From Vibrio parahaemolyticus (GTDB taxonomy: Bacteria > Pseudomonadota > Gammaproteobacteria > Enterobacterales > Vibrionaceae): a stretch of 64,000 nucleotides of DNA. Location: contig NZ_UHIL01000002.1 of the NCBI RefSeq assembly GCF_900460535.1, positions 1,364,001-1,428,000 on the forward strand, in the 5' to 3' direction. This document shows positions 1-9,496 of the stretch, one piece after another. A program made the translations under genes and the position numbers. Under the pieces are notes generated by a model. It saw nothing but the letters and a program-made list of their open reading frames with translations, was not told the DNA's origin and did no database searches. Numbering within the stretch: position 1 is the stretch's first letter; each line of letters opens with the position of its first letter.

Positions 1-54
1 GCGCGTCGTGATGTCGAACTCTTTGGCGAGATCACTGATTTTGTATTTTTCCAT
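1..54 (-). CDS. MerR-family regulator, N-terminus only (LiuR-like)
   Basis: Only the first 18 codons lie in the window, and the gene runs off the left edge. The translated start, MEKYKISDLAKEFDITTR, is the first helix-turn-helix of a MerR-family protein. It is divergent from the branched-chain amino acid catabolic operon that begins at 313. In gammaproteobacteria that position is commonly held by LiuR, the MerR-type regulator of leucine/isoleucine/valine degradation. The assignment to LiuR rests on context and on these 18 residues; another MerR paralogue is possible. Confidence 0.7.
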   Translation of the reverse strand, partial: MEKYKISDLAKEFDITTR

Positions 55-136
55 AACACACTTACCTCGAATAAAAATCCAGCTTCTCGAAATCTGACCA
101 TGACTGAATAAAAATTAGGTTGTTATCAATGTGTTT

Positions 137-183
137 CTTTACCTCACTGTAAAGGCTAGTGCTATGCTTACGTAAACGTCAAG
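137..183 (+). promoter_or_regulatory. MerR-type promoter and candidate LiuR operator
   Basis: A plausible promoter for the thiolase operon has -35 TTTACC (138-143) and -10 TATGCT (163-168) separated by 19 bp, the long spacer typical of MerR-family targets. CACT (145-148) and AGTG (158-161) form a dyad centred exactly in that spacer. Just downstream, 168-182 reads TTACGTAAACGTCAA; its reverse complement supplies TTGACG as a possible -35 for the leftward regulator gene. A very similar element occurs at 24297-24312. Seen in sequence; the regulator is inferred. Confidence 0.5.
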
Positions 184-312
184 AAATCACAGTGCGATAA
201 TTTCGTTGCCGGATAAGGGATAGAGCTTCATCGTTTGAGGTGAGCAAACCTGAATAGGCAATTGTGGTGGGTAAGTTCGTACGCTGTGATACACCGTTAG
301 GGAACGCGAATC

Positions 313-1539
313 ATGGGAAACGACATTTGGATTGTCAGTGCGAAAAGAACGCCAATTGGGCGCTTACAAGGGCTGTTGCAACCGTACTCCGCACCGCAGT
401 TAGGCGCATTTGCCATAAAGGCCGCGATGAAATCGCTGGGTGAAAACGTACTTTCTGAGACCGTAACTGATGAAGTGTTGATGGGCTGCGTACTACCAGC
501 CGGATGCGGACAAGCGCCGGCTAGACAGGCAGCGCTCGGTGCGGGTTTTCCACCTAGTACAGGGTGCACAACCATCAATAAAGTTTGCGGTTCGGGAATG
601 AAAAGCGTCATGATTGCTCATGACTTGATCAAAGCTGGCACCATTCGAACGGCTGTTGCTGGAGGTATGGAAAGCATGACGAATGCGCCCTATTTGTTGA
701 AAGAGGTGCGCAATGGCATGCGATTAGGGCATCACTCCACTTACGATCACATGTTTCTCGATGGATTGCAGGATGCCTACGAAGGGCACTTGATGGGCGT
801 CTATGCTCAGCAAATTGCAGATAGGCTCAAATTCAGCCGTGAGAAAATGGATGAGTGGGCAACCATGTCTGCAAAACGAGCGTTAGAAGCGCAAGAGCGT
901 GGTTTGTTTGATGATGAAATTGCACCCATTGACATCCGGACAAAAACTGCCACAACCCAACTCGATTATGATGAGCATCCTCGCTCCATCGATCTAGAAA
1001 AAATTCCTCAGCTCAAACCCGCTTTCGATAAAAAAGGCTCAGTGACTGCGGCGAACTCCAGTGCAATTTCCGATGGTGCAGCCGCGTTGATTTTGATGGA
1101 TGAAGAGACGGCGCGCCACCAAAATCTTACCCCGCTTGCCATCATCAAATCGCACGCGACTCACGCGAGAAAGCCGGATGAGTTTACGTTGGCTCCGGTC
1201 TACGCCATTGAACAATTGTTGTCGCAAATGGATTGGTCGATTGACGAAATTGATCTCTGGGAAATCAACGAAGCCTTTGCGGTAGTGACACAAATTGCGG
1301 TTGCGGAATTAGGGCTTGATTCAAGTAAGGTCAATATTAAAGGCGGAGCTTGTGCGCTCGGGCATCCAATTGGTGCCAGTGGGGCTCGCATTTTGGTCAC
1401 ATTGATCCACAGTTTAAGACAGCTACAAGCTCTGGGGATTGATGGGGATGCAAGCAACAAGAAAGTGATGCGAGGCGTTGCGTCACTGTGTATTGGCGGT
1501 GGCGAGGCGACAGCGATAGGTATCGAGATCCCGCTGTAA
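313..1539 (+). CDS. acetyl-CoA C-acyltransferase (thiolase)
   Basis: Thiolase of 408 residues, near the usual family length. The acyl-accepting cysteine is C92 in VCGSGMKS; the NEAF motif, the GHPIGASGAR loop and the C-terminal CIGGGEA motif with the second catalytic cysteine are all present. It cleaves 3-ketoacyl-CoA with CoA. As first gene of an operon for valine and isoleucine breakdown, its likely substrate is 2-methylacetoacetyl-CoA, giving acetyl-CoA and propionyl-CoA. An acetoacetyl-CoA thiolase role is the main alternative. The start is preceded by GGGAA at a suitable distance, and the next gene begins about 27 bp after the stop. Confidence 0.9.
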   Translation: MGNDIWIVSAKRTPIGRLQGLLQPYSAPQLGAFAIKAAMKSLGENVLSETVTDEVLMGCVLPAGCGQAPARQAALGAGFPPSTGCTTINKVCGSGMKSVMIAHDLIKAGTIRTAVAGGMESMTNAPYLLKEVRNGMRLGHHSTYDHMFLDGLQDAYEGHLMGVYAQQIADRLKFSREKMDEWATMSAKRALEAQERGLFDDEIAPIDIRTKTATTQLDYDEHPRSIDLEKIPQLKPAFDKKGSVTAANSSAISDGAAALILMDEETARHQNLTPLAIIKSHATHARKPDEFTLAPVYAIEQLLSQMDWSIDEIDLWEINEAFAVVTQIAVAELGLDSSKVNIKGGACALGHPIGASGARILVTLIHSLRQLQALGIDGDASNKKVMRGVASLCIGGGEATAIGIEIPL

Positions 1540-1568
1540 TTTCTGCACAGTTAACAAAGGAGTAAATG

Positions 1569-3062
1569 ATGACTCGTTTGGTTCCCTTATTTATTGATGG
1601 TGAGTTTCGTGAGTCTCAAACCTCAGATTGGGTTGAAGTCACCAATCCCGCCACCAATGACGTAATCGCGTATGTGCCATGTTCGACAAATGCTGAGATG
1701 AAAGCGGCCATCGAAAGTGCGCAAACGGCTTTTCAATCTTGGAAAGAGGTGGCGGTATCAGAGCGAGCGCGTTTGATGCTTCGCTATCAGCATCTTTTGA
1801 AAGAACATCATGATGAAATCGCGACCTTGCTTTCGCACGAAACGGGCAAAATCTTTGCCGATGCCAAAGGCGATGTTTGGCGCGGCATAGAAGTGGTTGA
1901 GCAAGCGGCCAACATTGCCAGCAACCTGATGGGAGAAACGGTCGAAAATGTCGCGACTGAGATCGACAGCTACTCGATAATCCAGCCTTTGGGTGTGTGC
2001 TGCGGTATTACTCCGTTCAACTTTCCTGCCATGATCCCGTTGTGGATGTTTCCCATCGCAATCGCGAGCGGTAACACTTTCGTTCTTAAACCTTCCGAGC
2101 AAGTGCCTTTAACCTCGATTCGCTTAGCTGAGCTTTTTGAAGAGGCAGGTGCGCCAAAAGGCGTATTGCAGATCGTTCATGGCCGCAAAGATCAAGTCGA
2201 TTTCTTGCTTGCTCATCCCGATATTCGCACGGTGTCTTTCGTCGGCTCAGTGCCTGTCGCGCAGTACATTTACACCACGGGAACTCAATACTTTAAACGC
2301 GTACAAGCCTTTGCTGGCGCTAAAAATCACATGGTTGTCATGCCTGATGCTAACAAAGATCACGTCATCAACAACTTGGTGGGATCATCGGTTGGTGCTG
2401 CAGGGCAACGTTGCATGGCGATTTCAGTCGCGGTGTTTGTTGGTGAGTCAAAAGCCTGGATTGCTGATCTCAAACAAGAAATGGCGAAAATCCATCCCGG
2501 CGCTTGGGATGATGAGGATGCTGCGTATGGTCCTTTGATCAGTGAGCAAGCCAAGCAGCGAGTTTTGGGTTTGATTGAGTTAGGCAAACAACAAGGTGCG
2601 GTGTGTGAACTTGATGGCAGCCAATGTGAAGTCGAAGGGTTTCCCGATGGTAATTGGATCGGGCCAACGCTGTTTAGTGGTGTAACGCCGAATATGTCGA
2701 TTTACACCCAAGAGATCTTTGGCCCAGTTTTGGTGTGTATTGAGGTTGAGACGTTGCAAGAGGCGATCGAGCTCGTCAATCGCAATCCTTACGGTAATGG
2801 CACGTCGATATTCACCGCTAATGGCGCGGCAGCACGGAAATATCAGCACGAGATTCAAGTTGGTCAGGTCGGTATCAATGTTCCGATTCCGGTGCCTTTG
2901 CCATTCTTCTCCTTCACGGGTTGGAGGGGCAGTTTCTATGGTGATTTGCATGCGTATGGCAAGCAAGCAGTGCGTTTTTACACCGAGACTAAAACCGTAA
3001 CGGTAAGGTGGTTTGATGATGACATCCCAACAGGGCCGAATTTGACCATTCAACTGCGCTAA
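1569..3062 (+). CDS. mmsA: methylmalonate-semialdehyde dehydrogenase (CoA-acylating)
   Basis: Aldehyde dehydrogenase superfamily protein of about 497 residues. The catalytic cysteine lies in GQRCMAIS near residue 282. The usual ELGGK general-base glutamate motif is replaced by AGAKNH, and the C-terminal region has the proline-rich [14 protein letters not shown] stretch; both are hallmarks of the CoA-dependent methylmalonate-semialdehyde dehydrogenase family. It would convert methylmalonate semialdehyde plus CoA and NAD+ to propionyl-CoA, the last step of valine breakdown. Two ATGs are adjacent (1566 and 1569); AAAGGAG at 1556-1562 spaces better from 1569. Position 1566 cannot be excluded. Confidence 0.93.
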   Translation: MTRLVPLFIDGEFRESQTSDWVEVTNPATNDVIAYVPCSTNAEMKAAIESAQTAFQSWKEVAVSERARLMLRYQHLLKEHHDEIATLLSHETGKIFADAKGDVWRGIEVVEQAANIASNLMGETVENVATEIDSYSIIQPLGVCCGITPFNFPAMIPLWMFPIAIASGNTFVLKPSEQVPLTSIRLAELFEEAGAPKGVLQIVHGRKDQVDFLLAHPDIRTVSFVGSVPVAQYIYTTGTQYFKRVQAFAGAKNHMVVMPDANKDHVINNLVGSSVGAAGQRCMAISVAVFVGESKAWIADLKQEMAKIHPGAWDDEDAAYGPLISEQAKQRVLGLIELGKQQGAVCELDGSQCEVEGFPDGNWIGPTLFSGVTPNMSIYTQEIFGPVLVCIEVETLQEAIELVNRNPYGNGTSIFTANGAAARKYQHEIQVGQVGINVPIPVPLPFFSFTGWRGSFYGDLHAYGKQAVRFYTETKTVTVRWFDDDIPTGPNLTIQLR

Positions 3063-3082
3063 GTGAACAGCAAGGAGCTTTT

Positions 3083-4237
3083 ATGGACTTTGAACTTAAT
3101 GAAGATCAACGTGCATTTGCCGATACGGCTCAGCAGTTTTCGTTAGAGCGTTTAGCACCAATGGCCGCAGAGTGGGATGAAAAACAGAACTTTCCTAAAG
3201 ACGTATTGAGAGAGGCGGGAGAACTGGGTTTTCTCAGCCTCTATACGCCAGAAGAACATGGTGGTTTGGGGGTAAGCCGTTTGGATGCGTCGATTGTTTT
3301 TGAGCAGCTCTCAATGGGGTGCACGTCGACGACTGCTTTCATGACTATCCACAATATGGTGAGTTGGATGGTGGCGAGTTTCGCGACCGAAGACGTGAGA
3401 GCCAAATATTGTCCTAAACTCGTCACCGGAGAATGGTTGGGTTCGTATTGCTTGACGGAGCCCAATGCGGGGTCGGATGCCGCTTCGTTGAGTACAACCG
3501 CGCACAAAAAAGGCGATACATACGTGTTGAATGGCGGCAAAGCATTTATCTCCGGCGCAGGAGAGACGGATGTTTTGGTCGTGATGGCGCGAACGGGCGA
3601 AGCGGGTGCCAAAGGTGTGTCTGCATTTGTTGTTCCTGCTCAAGCTGACGGCATCAGTTATGGGCGAAAAGAGCCGAAAATGGGCTGGAACAGTCAACCA
3701 ACACGCGCGGTTACGTTTGACAATGTCGTTATTCCAGCAAGTCATTTACTGGGCGAAGAAGGGCAAGGCTTCATATTTGCCATGAAAGGATTGGACGGTG
3801 GGCGCATTAATATCGCGACCTGTTCCGTTGGTACGGCGCAACAAGCTCTGAATCAAGCTACGCAATATATGCAGGAGCGAAAGCAGTTCGGAAAATCGTT
3901 AGCGCAATTTCAGGCGCTGCAATTCAAGTTAGCGGACATGGCGACGGAGCTTGTCGCAGCACGGCAATTGGTGCGTTATGCCGCCAGCAAACTCGATCGA
4001 GGCGATCCCGATGCGACGACGTACTGCGCGATGGCGAAATGCTTTGCAACCGACGTCGGTTTTCAAATTTGCGACCAAGCGTTGCAGATCTACGGCGGTT
4101 ACGGGTACATAAAAGAGTATCCCATGGAGCGTTATTTCCGTGACGTTCGCGTACATCAAATTCTTGAGGGCACTAATGAAATCATGCGTCTGATCATCGC
4201 GCGTCGTCTGCTCTCAGAAACGTCAGCGTTGCTCTAA
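3083..4237 (+). CDS. acyl-CoA dehydrogenase (probably isobutyryl/2-methylbutyryl-CoA)
   Basis: FAD-dependent acyl-CoA dehydrogenase of 384 residues, with the usual N-terminal helical, middle beta and C-terminal helical domains. Recognisable are YCLTEPNAGSDA in the FAD/substrate region, the QFGKSLAQFQALQFKLADM helix, QIYGGYGY, and ILEGTNEI near the C-terminus, whose glutamate is where short-chain members carry the catalytic base. Electrons would pass to ETF and then to the ETF-quinone oxidoreductase encoded at 22566-24227. Operon position between mmsA and an enoyl-CoA hydratase favours oxidation of isobutyryl-CoA and 2-methylbutyryl-CoA. AAGGAG precedes the start by a normal spacing. Confidence 0.92.
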   Translation: MDFELNEDQRAFADTAQQFSLERLAPMAAEWDEKQNFPKDVLREAGELGFLSLYTPEEHGGLGVSRLDASIVFEQLSMGCTSTTAFMTIHNMVSWMVASFATEDVRAKYCPKLVTGEWLGSYCLTEPNAGSDAASLSTTAHKKGDTYVLNGGKAFISGAGETDVLVVMARTGEAGAKGVSAFVVPAQADGISYGRKEPKMGWNSQPTRAVTFDNVVIPASHLLGEEGQGFIFAMKGLDGGRINIATCSVGTAQQALNQATQYMQERKQFGKSLAQFQALQFKLADMATELVAARQLVRYAASKLDRGDPDATTYCAMAKCFATDVGFQICDQALQIYGGYGYIKEYPMERYFRDVRVHQILEGTNEIMRLIIARRLLSETSALL

Positions 4238-4278
4238 CAAGCTATCGGGTCTGCGCCATCAAAAGGGGAAGTCACATT

Positions 4279-5064
4279 ATGTCATCAACGCCACAAGCCA
4301 TTGAGCACACCATTCAAAATCACGTCGCAGTGATTACGATGAATAATCCCCCCGCGAACACGTGGACGGCAGAAAGCCTTCACGCTTTAAAAGCGTTGGT
4401 GTGCACACTCAACCAAAATAAAGACGTTTATGCCTTGGTCATTACTGGCTGTGGTGACAAGTTTTTCTCGGCAGGTGCGGATCTCAAGTTGTTTGCTGAT
4501 GGTGACAAAGCACGCGCATTAGAGATGGCGCGCTGCTTTGGTGAAGCATTTGAAACCCTCTCCGAGTTTCGAGGTGTATCTATTGCTGCCATTAATGGTT
4601 ATGCCATGGGTGGTGGGCTAGAAGTGGCGTTGGCGTGTGATATTCGAGTGGTCGAAGAGCATGCCATACTCGCGCTGCCAGAAGCGAAAGTTGGGCTGCT
4701 TCCTTGCGCTGGTGGCACACAAAATCTCACCGCGCTTGTTGGCGAAGGATGGGCGAAACGCATGATTCTTTGCGGCGAACAAATCAGCGCCTCTCTGGCA
4801 AAAGAACTAGGCTTAGCGGAGGAGTTAGTGCCAAAAGGAGCAGCCTTAAGTAAAGCGATTGCGATGGCTGATTCGGTTGCAAATCAATCGCCTTCTTCGG
4901 TCGCCGCGTGCAAAATTCTGATTCAAAACATGCGCTCTGCGCCACTCAAACACGGCTTAATGAAAGAGCGTGAATTATTCCTCGATTTATTTGATACAGA
5001 AGATCAAACAGAAGGCGTACGCGCCTTTCTTGAAAAGCGTCCACCTAACTGGAAGAACCAATAG
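4279..5064 (+). CDS. enoyl-CoA hydratase
   Basis: Crotonase-fold protein of 261 residues. The oxyanion-hole segments SAGADLKLF and AMGGGLEVALACD are clear, and both catalytic glutamates expected of a true hydratase are present, one in GGGLEVAL and one in LPEAKVGLLPCAGGTQ. It would hydrate methacrylyl-CoA to 3-hydroxyisobutyryl-CoA (valine) and tiglyl-CoA to 2-methyl-3-hydroxybutyryl-CoA (isoleucine). It follows the acyl-CoA dehydrogenase gene by about 40 bp and sits 8 bp ahead of the hydrolase gene, so it is almost certainly cotranscribed. The exact acyl chain cannot be read from sequence. Confidence 0.9.
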   Translation: MSSTPQAIEHTIQNHVAVITMNNPPANTWTAESLHALKALVCTLNQNKDVYALVITGCGDKFFSAGADLKLFADGDKARALEMARCFGEAFETLSEFRGVSIAAINGYAMGGGLEVALACDIRVVEEHAILALPEAKVGLLPCAGGTQNLTALVGEGWAKRMILCGEQISASLAKELGLAEELVPKGAALSKAIAMADSVANQSPSSVAACKILIQNMRSAPLKHGLMKERELFLDLFDTEDQTEGVRAFLEKRPPNWKNQ

Positions 5065-5072
5065 GAGGCTTC

Positions 5073-6209
5073 ATGGTAGGAACGGTCACCATTACAGAAA
5101 TGGATTGTGTCGATGGCGTACATCGCATCGGCGTCGCGACGTTGGATAACACGCCATCACTGAACGCATTGACGTTCGATATGTTGCTTCAATTTCACGA
5201 TCAATTGATCAAATGGCAACATGATCCGCACGTGGTTTGTGTAGTGTTAAGTGGTGCGGGAGAAAAAGCATTCTGTGCTGGCGGGGATGTGCGGGCGATG
5301 TATCACGTCATGCACAATGAGAGCAAAGAAGCGACCGTAGAATTTTGCACAAAATACTTTGCGTTGGAATACGAGTGTGACTACTTAATCCATACCTACA
5401 ATAAACCCATCATTGGATGGGGTGAAGGCATCGTGATGGGTGGTGGCATGGGGCTGTTTATGGGCACAAGCCACAAGGTTGTTACGCCAATATCGCGTTT
5501 AGCCATGCCAGAAATCAACATCGGTCTATATCCAGACGTAGGTGGTACTTGGTTCCTTAGTCAAATTGATCCCGAAGTGGGCTTATTTCTTGGCTTGACC
5601 GGTGCGCTCGTTAATTCGAGTGACGCTGTCACTACTGGTCTGGCGGATTGGCTGTTGCTGGAAGAGCAATATCCCACTTTGTTAAAAGAGCTACAAAAAG
5701 TGCCATGGGGGACTTCTGGTGCGAAGGAACTGGTTAGTGCACTGTTGGCGTTGTTGGAAGAACAAATCATCGACAGCAAACCAACCACGCAAATCTGCCC
5801 TCATCTCGACCAAATCAAAGAAGCTTGCAAAGGCGTAGACCTAAACCTCATTGCTCAACGCATTATGGCGATGGAAGACAGCAGCCCGTGGATTGCCGGT
5901 GCGAAAGAAACATTTTCGTCAGGCAGCCCAATTACTGCTCATATTTGCTTTCGACAAGTCAAAGAATATCACCGCTTACCTCTTGCAGACTGCTTCCGAT
6001 TGGAGCTGAGCCTGTCGGTTCGTTGTGCGCTCTTAGGGGAATTTGAAGAGGGCGTTCGTGCTCGCCTTATCGACCGAGATGGTGAGCCAAACTGGATGTT
6101 TAAAACGGTCAGTGACGTCGATGAAGATGTCATCGACTTATTGTTTACCTCGCTTTGGGCTGACGATGAACACCCGCTCGCCAAGCTCGGTGAACAGCCG
6201 CTAGGTTAG
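5073..6209 (+). CDS. 3-hydroxyisobutyryl-CoA hydrolase
   Basis: Crotonase-superfamily protein of 378 residues, longer than a hydratase and matching the HIBCH family. Diagnostic blocks are FCAGGDVRAMYH, GEGIVMGGGMGLF and MPEINIGLYPDVGGTWFLS, followed by the roughly 150-residue C-terminal extension of this subfamily. It releases free 3-hydroxyisobutyrate, removing reactive methacrylyl-CoA/3-hydroxyisobutyryl-CoA from the pool. AGGAGG lies directly upstream and only 8 bp separate it from the hydratase stop. Its presence makes this operon a dedicated valine route rather than general fatty acid oxidation. Confidence 0.93.
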   Translation: MVGTVTITEMDCVDGVHRIGVATLDNTPSLNALTFDMLLQFHDQLIKWQHDPHVVCVVLSGAGEKAFCAGGDVRAMYHVMHNESKEATVEFCTKYFALEYECDYLIHTYNKPIIGWGEGIVMGGGMGLFMGTSHKVVTPISRLAMPEINIGLYPDVGGTWFLSQIDPEVGLFLGLTGALVNSSDAVTTGLADWLLLEEQYPTLLKELQKVPWGTSGAKELVSALLALLEEQIIDSKPTTQICPHLDQIKEACKGVDLNLIAQRIMAMEDSSPWIAGAKETFSSGSPITAHICFRQVKEYHRLPLADCFRLELSLSVRCALLGEFEEGVRARLIDRDGEPNWMFKTVSDVDEDVIDLLFTSLWADDEHPLAKLGEQPLG

Positions 6210-6235
6210 CCGTTAGGTCAATAAGGAGAATAATC

Positions 6236-7138
6236 ATGAGTACCATCGCATTTATTGGGTTGGGTCGAATGGGGAATCCAATGGCGCAGAACTTGTTAGC
6301 GTCAGGGTTTAACGTGCAAATATTTGACGTAGATGTGGAAGCCGCAAAACAACTGGTGCCATTTGGGGCAGTGGTTGCGAGCTCGCTCGAAGAAGTGGTG
6401 GATGGTGCGAGCACCGTGATCACCATGCTTCCTGCGGGGTCTCACGTTCGGTCGGTGTATTTGGGGGACTTACACGGGGGCGTTGGCGTGATGAACCTTG
6501 TCGCACCGAATACGCTATTGATTGACTGTTCGACGATCGATCCCGATTCAGCAAGATTGGTTGCCAATGAAGCGGTAAACAAGCGTTTGTTGTTTGTCGA
6601 CGCACCGGTTTCGGGTGGCGTCGCGGGAGCTAAAGCGGCTACGTTGACGTTCATTGTCGGTGGCTCGGATGAGGCATTCTCAAAAGCGAACGCCATTTTG
6701 CAGTACATGGGGAAAAACGTTTTTCATGCGGGTAAAGCTGGCGATGGGCAGATGGCTAAAATCTGTAATAACCTGATGCTGGGTATTTTGATGTCAGGCA
6801 CGTGTGAGGCGCTGAACTTAGGCATTGATCATGGGCTCGATCCAAAAGTCTTGTCCAACATCATGTTGCAAAGCTCGGGACGAAACTGGGCGTTAGAGCT
6901 TTACAATCCATGCCCAGGCGTGATGGATAGCGCGCCAGCCAGCCATGATTATCAACCGGGCTTTATGAGTAAGCTGATGCTAAAGGATTTAGGTTTGGGA
7001 TTAGATGCCGCATTGCAAACCCACTCCTCGGTGCCTATGGGAGCGTTGGCGCGTAACCTCTATGCATTCCATAACTCGAGCGGTCATGGCGAGCTCGATT
7101 TCTCAAGTCTGTTTGAATTCTATAAGAACAACAAATGA
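6236..7138 (+). CDS. mmsB: 3-hydroxyisobutyrate dehydrogenase
   Basis: Beta-hydroxyacid dehydrogenase of 300 residues. The N-terminal dinucleotide-binding motif is FIGLGRMGNPMAQNL. The substrate-binding signature is DAPVSGGVAGAKAATLTF, and the catalytic lysine is in GDGQMAKICNNLMLG. The C-terminal KDLGLGLDAA segment fits the helical dimerisation domain. It oxidises 3-hydroxyisobutyrate to methylmalonate semialdehyde, the substrate of MmsA upstream in the same operon. AAGGAG precedes the ATG. A hairpin follows the gene (7147-7167), so expression of the last operon gene may be reduced. Confidence 0.93.
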   Translation: MSTIAFIGLGRMGNPMAQNLLASGFNVQIFDVDVEAAKQLVPFGAVVASSLEEVVDGASTVITMLPAGSHVRSVYLGDLHGGVGVMNLVAPNTLLIDCSTIDPDSARLVANEAVNKRLLFVDAPVSGGVAGAKAATLTFIVGGSDEAFSKANAILQYMGKNVFHAGKAGDGQMAKICNNLMLGILMSGTCEALNLGIDHGLDPKVLSNIMLQSSGRNWALELYNPCPGVMDSAPASHDYQPGFMSKLMLKDLGLGLDAALQTHSSVPMGALARNLYAFHNSSGHGELDFSSLFEFYKNNK

Positions 7139-7146
7139 CCATTGTG

Positions 7147-7167
7147 CTGGGAGCAATAAGCTCCCAG
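7147..7167 (+). terminator. intra-operon hairpin, possible attenuator
   Basis: CTGGGAGC (7147-7154) and GCTCCCAG (7160-7167) make a perfect 8-bp stem with a 5-nt loop, followed by only TTT. The T-run is short, so partial termination or mRNA end protection between mmsB and the SDR gene is more likely than full termination. Confidence 0.5.
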
Positions 7168-7213
7168 TTTCGATATTTCGTGTCTGAGCATCGACAAGTT
7201 TGGGAGAGCAAAT

Positions 7214-7972
7214 ATGGACATAAAAAATAGCGTTATTGCGATTACAGGTGCAGGGCAGGGGCTGGGCCAAATGATGGCGATTACCCTCGCTCAATCCGGA
7301 GCTGATTTGGCTTTGCTCGATGTGAATGAAACCGGTTTACGAGAGACACAATCACAATGTCAGATGTTAAGTGCGAAAGTGTTCACTTATCCGGTTGATG
7401 TGACAAATGAATCGGATGTGGAAGCGACATTTGACACCATTCTTCAAGATTTCGGTCAGCTCAATGGACTCATCAACAATGCGGGAGTGCTGCGAGATGG
7501 TTTGCTTGTAAAAGCCAAAGATGGCGTTATCAGCAAAATGTCGTTGGAGCAGTTTAATCTCGTCATGAATGTCAATGTCACGGGAACATTTCTGTGTGGG
7601 CGTGAGGCTGCTGTAAAAATGATTGAAAGTGGCTCACAAGGGGTCATCATCAATATCTCCAGCGTTGCGAGAGCCGGGAATATTGGTCAAACCAACTATT
7701 CCGCCTCCAAAGCGGCGGTCGCTACCATGGCAACAACGTGGGCACGCGAGCTTGCAAGGTACGGCATTCGAGCCGCTGCGATTGCGCCGGGGGTTGTACA
7801 TACGGCGATGGCTGATCAAATGAAGCCAGAGGCGATCGAACGTCTAGAAAAGATGATTCCGGTAGGGAGAATGGGGGAAGCGAGTGAAATCGCTCATGCC
7901 GTCAAATACATTCTTGAGAGTGATTACTTCACCGGCCGCGTGCTTGAGGTGGATGGCGGAATCCGAATGTAA
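7214..7972 (+). CDS. SDR-family 3-hydroxyacyl-CoA dehydrogenase-like oxidoreductase
   Basis: Short-chain dehydrogenase of 252 residues. The cofactor loop is ITGAGQGLGQMMA, NNAGVLRD is the structural motif, and the catalytic Ser-Tyr-Lys set is seen as INISSVARAG followed by NYSASKAA. The C-terminus YFTGRVLEVDGGIRM is usual for the family. Family naming alone would give a FabG-type reductase. Its place at the end of a valine/isoleucine operon that also has a thiolase favours oxidation of 2-methyl-3-hydroxybutyryl-CoA, the isoleucine step between the hydratase and the thiolase. That specificity is inferred. Confidence 0.85.
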   Translation: MDIKNSVIAITGAGQGLGQMMAITLAQSGADLALLDVNETGLRETQSQCQMLSAKVFTYPVDVTNESDVEATFDTILQDFGQLNGLINNAGVLRDGLLVKAKDGVISKMSLEQFNLVMNVNVTGTFLCGREAAVKMIESGSQGVIINISSVARAGNIGQTNYSASKAAVATMATTWARELARYGIRAAAIAPGVVHTAMADQMKPEAIERLEKMIPVGRMGEASEIAHAVKYILESDYFTGRVLEVDGGIRM

Positions 7973-8610
7973 ACGCTTTTTCAGAGAATGACTCCCTCAG
8001 GGAAGCATATTTGTCTGCTTGGTGACGAGTCGCATTGAGGGCAGGATCTGCTTTCTTTTTTATTACCAATACACATATTCATGTAGTAAATAAAATTCTT
8101 GCCATATTTAATTAAGAATAAATACCATTCAAATATTACGTGAAATCATTAATTTGATGTTGGTCACAATTATTTGGTTTGGTTTTTAATCATCTTATAA
8201 CTATCACCGGATTTATGATCAATTCATCAGTCCGTTCTTTCCTGTCTATCTAACACCTTATTAAATATGGCTTTTACTCTGTGGCACGTCAATTTTACGC
8301 GAGAGTTTTAGCTGGTGGTTTACACACCTAAATTTCATTATTGGAAGGTTAGTTTCCAGTTGTGACTAATGAGCTTTAACTTTTTCCTCCTCATAATGCG
8401 CCAAATGTAACATTGTGTTTCAAAGTGTAACATTAAACTCACACTGTAAGTGTGGTTTTAACCACGCTGCAATCCCGTTTGATACTCGATGATCCCAATG
8501 TTGCACATGCTCAACACATAAACATTCTAATGACTATAACAACTGGTTCTTAGCTTGATACCGAACGTAATGGCATTTGCTTTGAAACCAGACAACCATC
8601 GAGAAAGTTA
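7973..8610 (+). promoter_or_regulatory. 638-bp intergenic and upstream region of cyoABCDE
   Basis: No convincing gene. A weak terminator-like signal (GCAG, 3-nt loop, CTGC, then a T-rich run) spans 8041-8058. A good CRP-like site lies at 8151-8170: TTTGA, six bases, TCACA, with AAT/ATT flanks. Two TGTAACATT direct repeats start at 8406 and 8426, exactly 20 bp apart. GTGGTTTTAACCAC (8452-8465) is a near-continuous dyad. The spacing suggests a protein-controlled promoter for the oxidase operon; which proteins bind is not readable from sequence. Confidence 0.4.
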
Positions 8611-9492
8611 ATGGAAGCCTCAAGATATAAACGCATCTTGTCGAGGGGGAGTTTGGCGTGCGTCATACTTTTCCTTTCAGGATGTAATTCTGCTTTGCTT
8701 GACCCGAAAGGTGCTATTGGTGTCCAAGAAAAAGAGCTGATCATCACCGCTCTTTTGCTGATGTTAATCGTCGTGATCCCTGTGATTCTGATGACGATTT
8801 ACTTCGCCTACCGATACCGAGCAAGTAACACCGACGAAGAGTACGCACCAGAATGGTCGCACTCGACCAAAATCGAAGTGGTGGTATGGACAATTCCCAT
8901 CATCATTATCGCCATTCTTGCCACCATCACTTGGCGTTCTACCCACGAACTAGAGCCATCCAAACCTCTGGTGAGTGATGTCAAACCGATGACGATTGAA
9001 GTGGTTTCGCTTGATTGGAAATGGCTGTTTATCTATCCGGAAGAAAACATCGCGACCGTAAACTACGTGGCGTTTCCGAAAGATGTGCCTGTGACCTTTA
9101 AGCTGACGTCAGACAACATAATGAATGCGTTCTTTATCCCGCGTTTGGGTACTCAGATTTACGCGATGCCAGGCATGGTGACTAAGTTGAATCTGATCGC
9201 TAACCACGAAGGGGACTACAAGGGCTTTGCGTCGAACTACAGTGGCGAAGGTTTTTCGCAGATGAAGTTCACCGCATCGGCAATGCCGGATCGCGCGGCA
9301 TTCCTTAACTGGGTGCAAAAAGTGAAAGCGAGCCCTGATCGAATCGAAGACTGGGAGCAATACAGCTCGCTGGCTGAGCCAAGCGTTGCTGCGCCTGTCA
9401 CTCTGTTCTCAAGTGTTCCTCCGTTTCTGTTCAGCAACGTCGTGACCCAACATCCGGGTTCCATGAACTGTTTGCCTGAAAACCAAGGATAA
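8611..9492 (+). CDS. cyoA: cytochrome bo3 ubiquinol oxidase subunit II
   Basis: Subunit II of 293 residues, slightly shorter than E. coli CyoA because of a shorter C-terminal tail. It begins with a lipoprotein signal peptide ending in LSGC, with C25 the predicted lipidated residue. Two transmembrane helices follow, then a periplasmic cupredoxin-like domain ([12 protein letters not shown] onward). That domain lacks the CuA cysteine pair of cytochrome c oxidases, as expected for a quinol oxidase. First gene of cyoABCDE, 4 bp before cyoB. Confidence 0.95.
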   Translation: MEASRYKRILSRGSLACVILFLSGCNSALLDPKGAIGVQEKELIITALLLMLIVVIPVILMTIYFAYRYRASNTDEEYAPEWSHSTKIEVVVWTIPIIIIAILATITWRSTHELEPSKPLVSDVKPMTIEVVSLDWKWLFIYPEENIATVNYVAFPKDVPVTFKLTSDNIMNAFFIPRLGTQIYAMPGMVTKLNLIANHEGDYKGFASNYSGEGFSQMKFTASAMPDRAAFLNWVQKVKASPDRIEDWEQYSSLAEPSVAAPVTLFSSVPPFLFSNVVTQHPGSMNCLPENQG

Positions 9493-9496
9493 TCAC

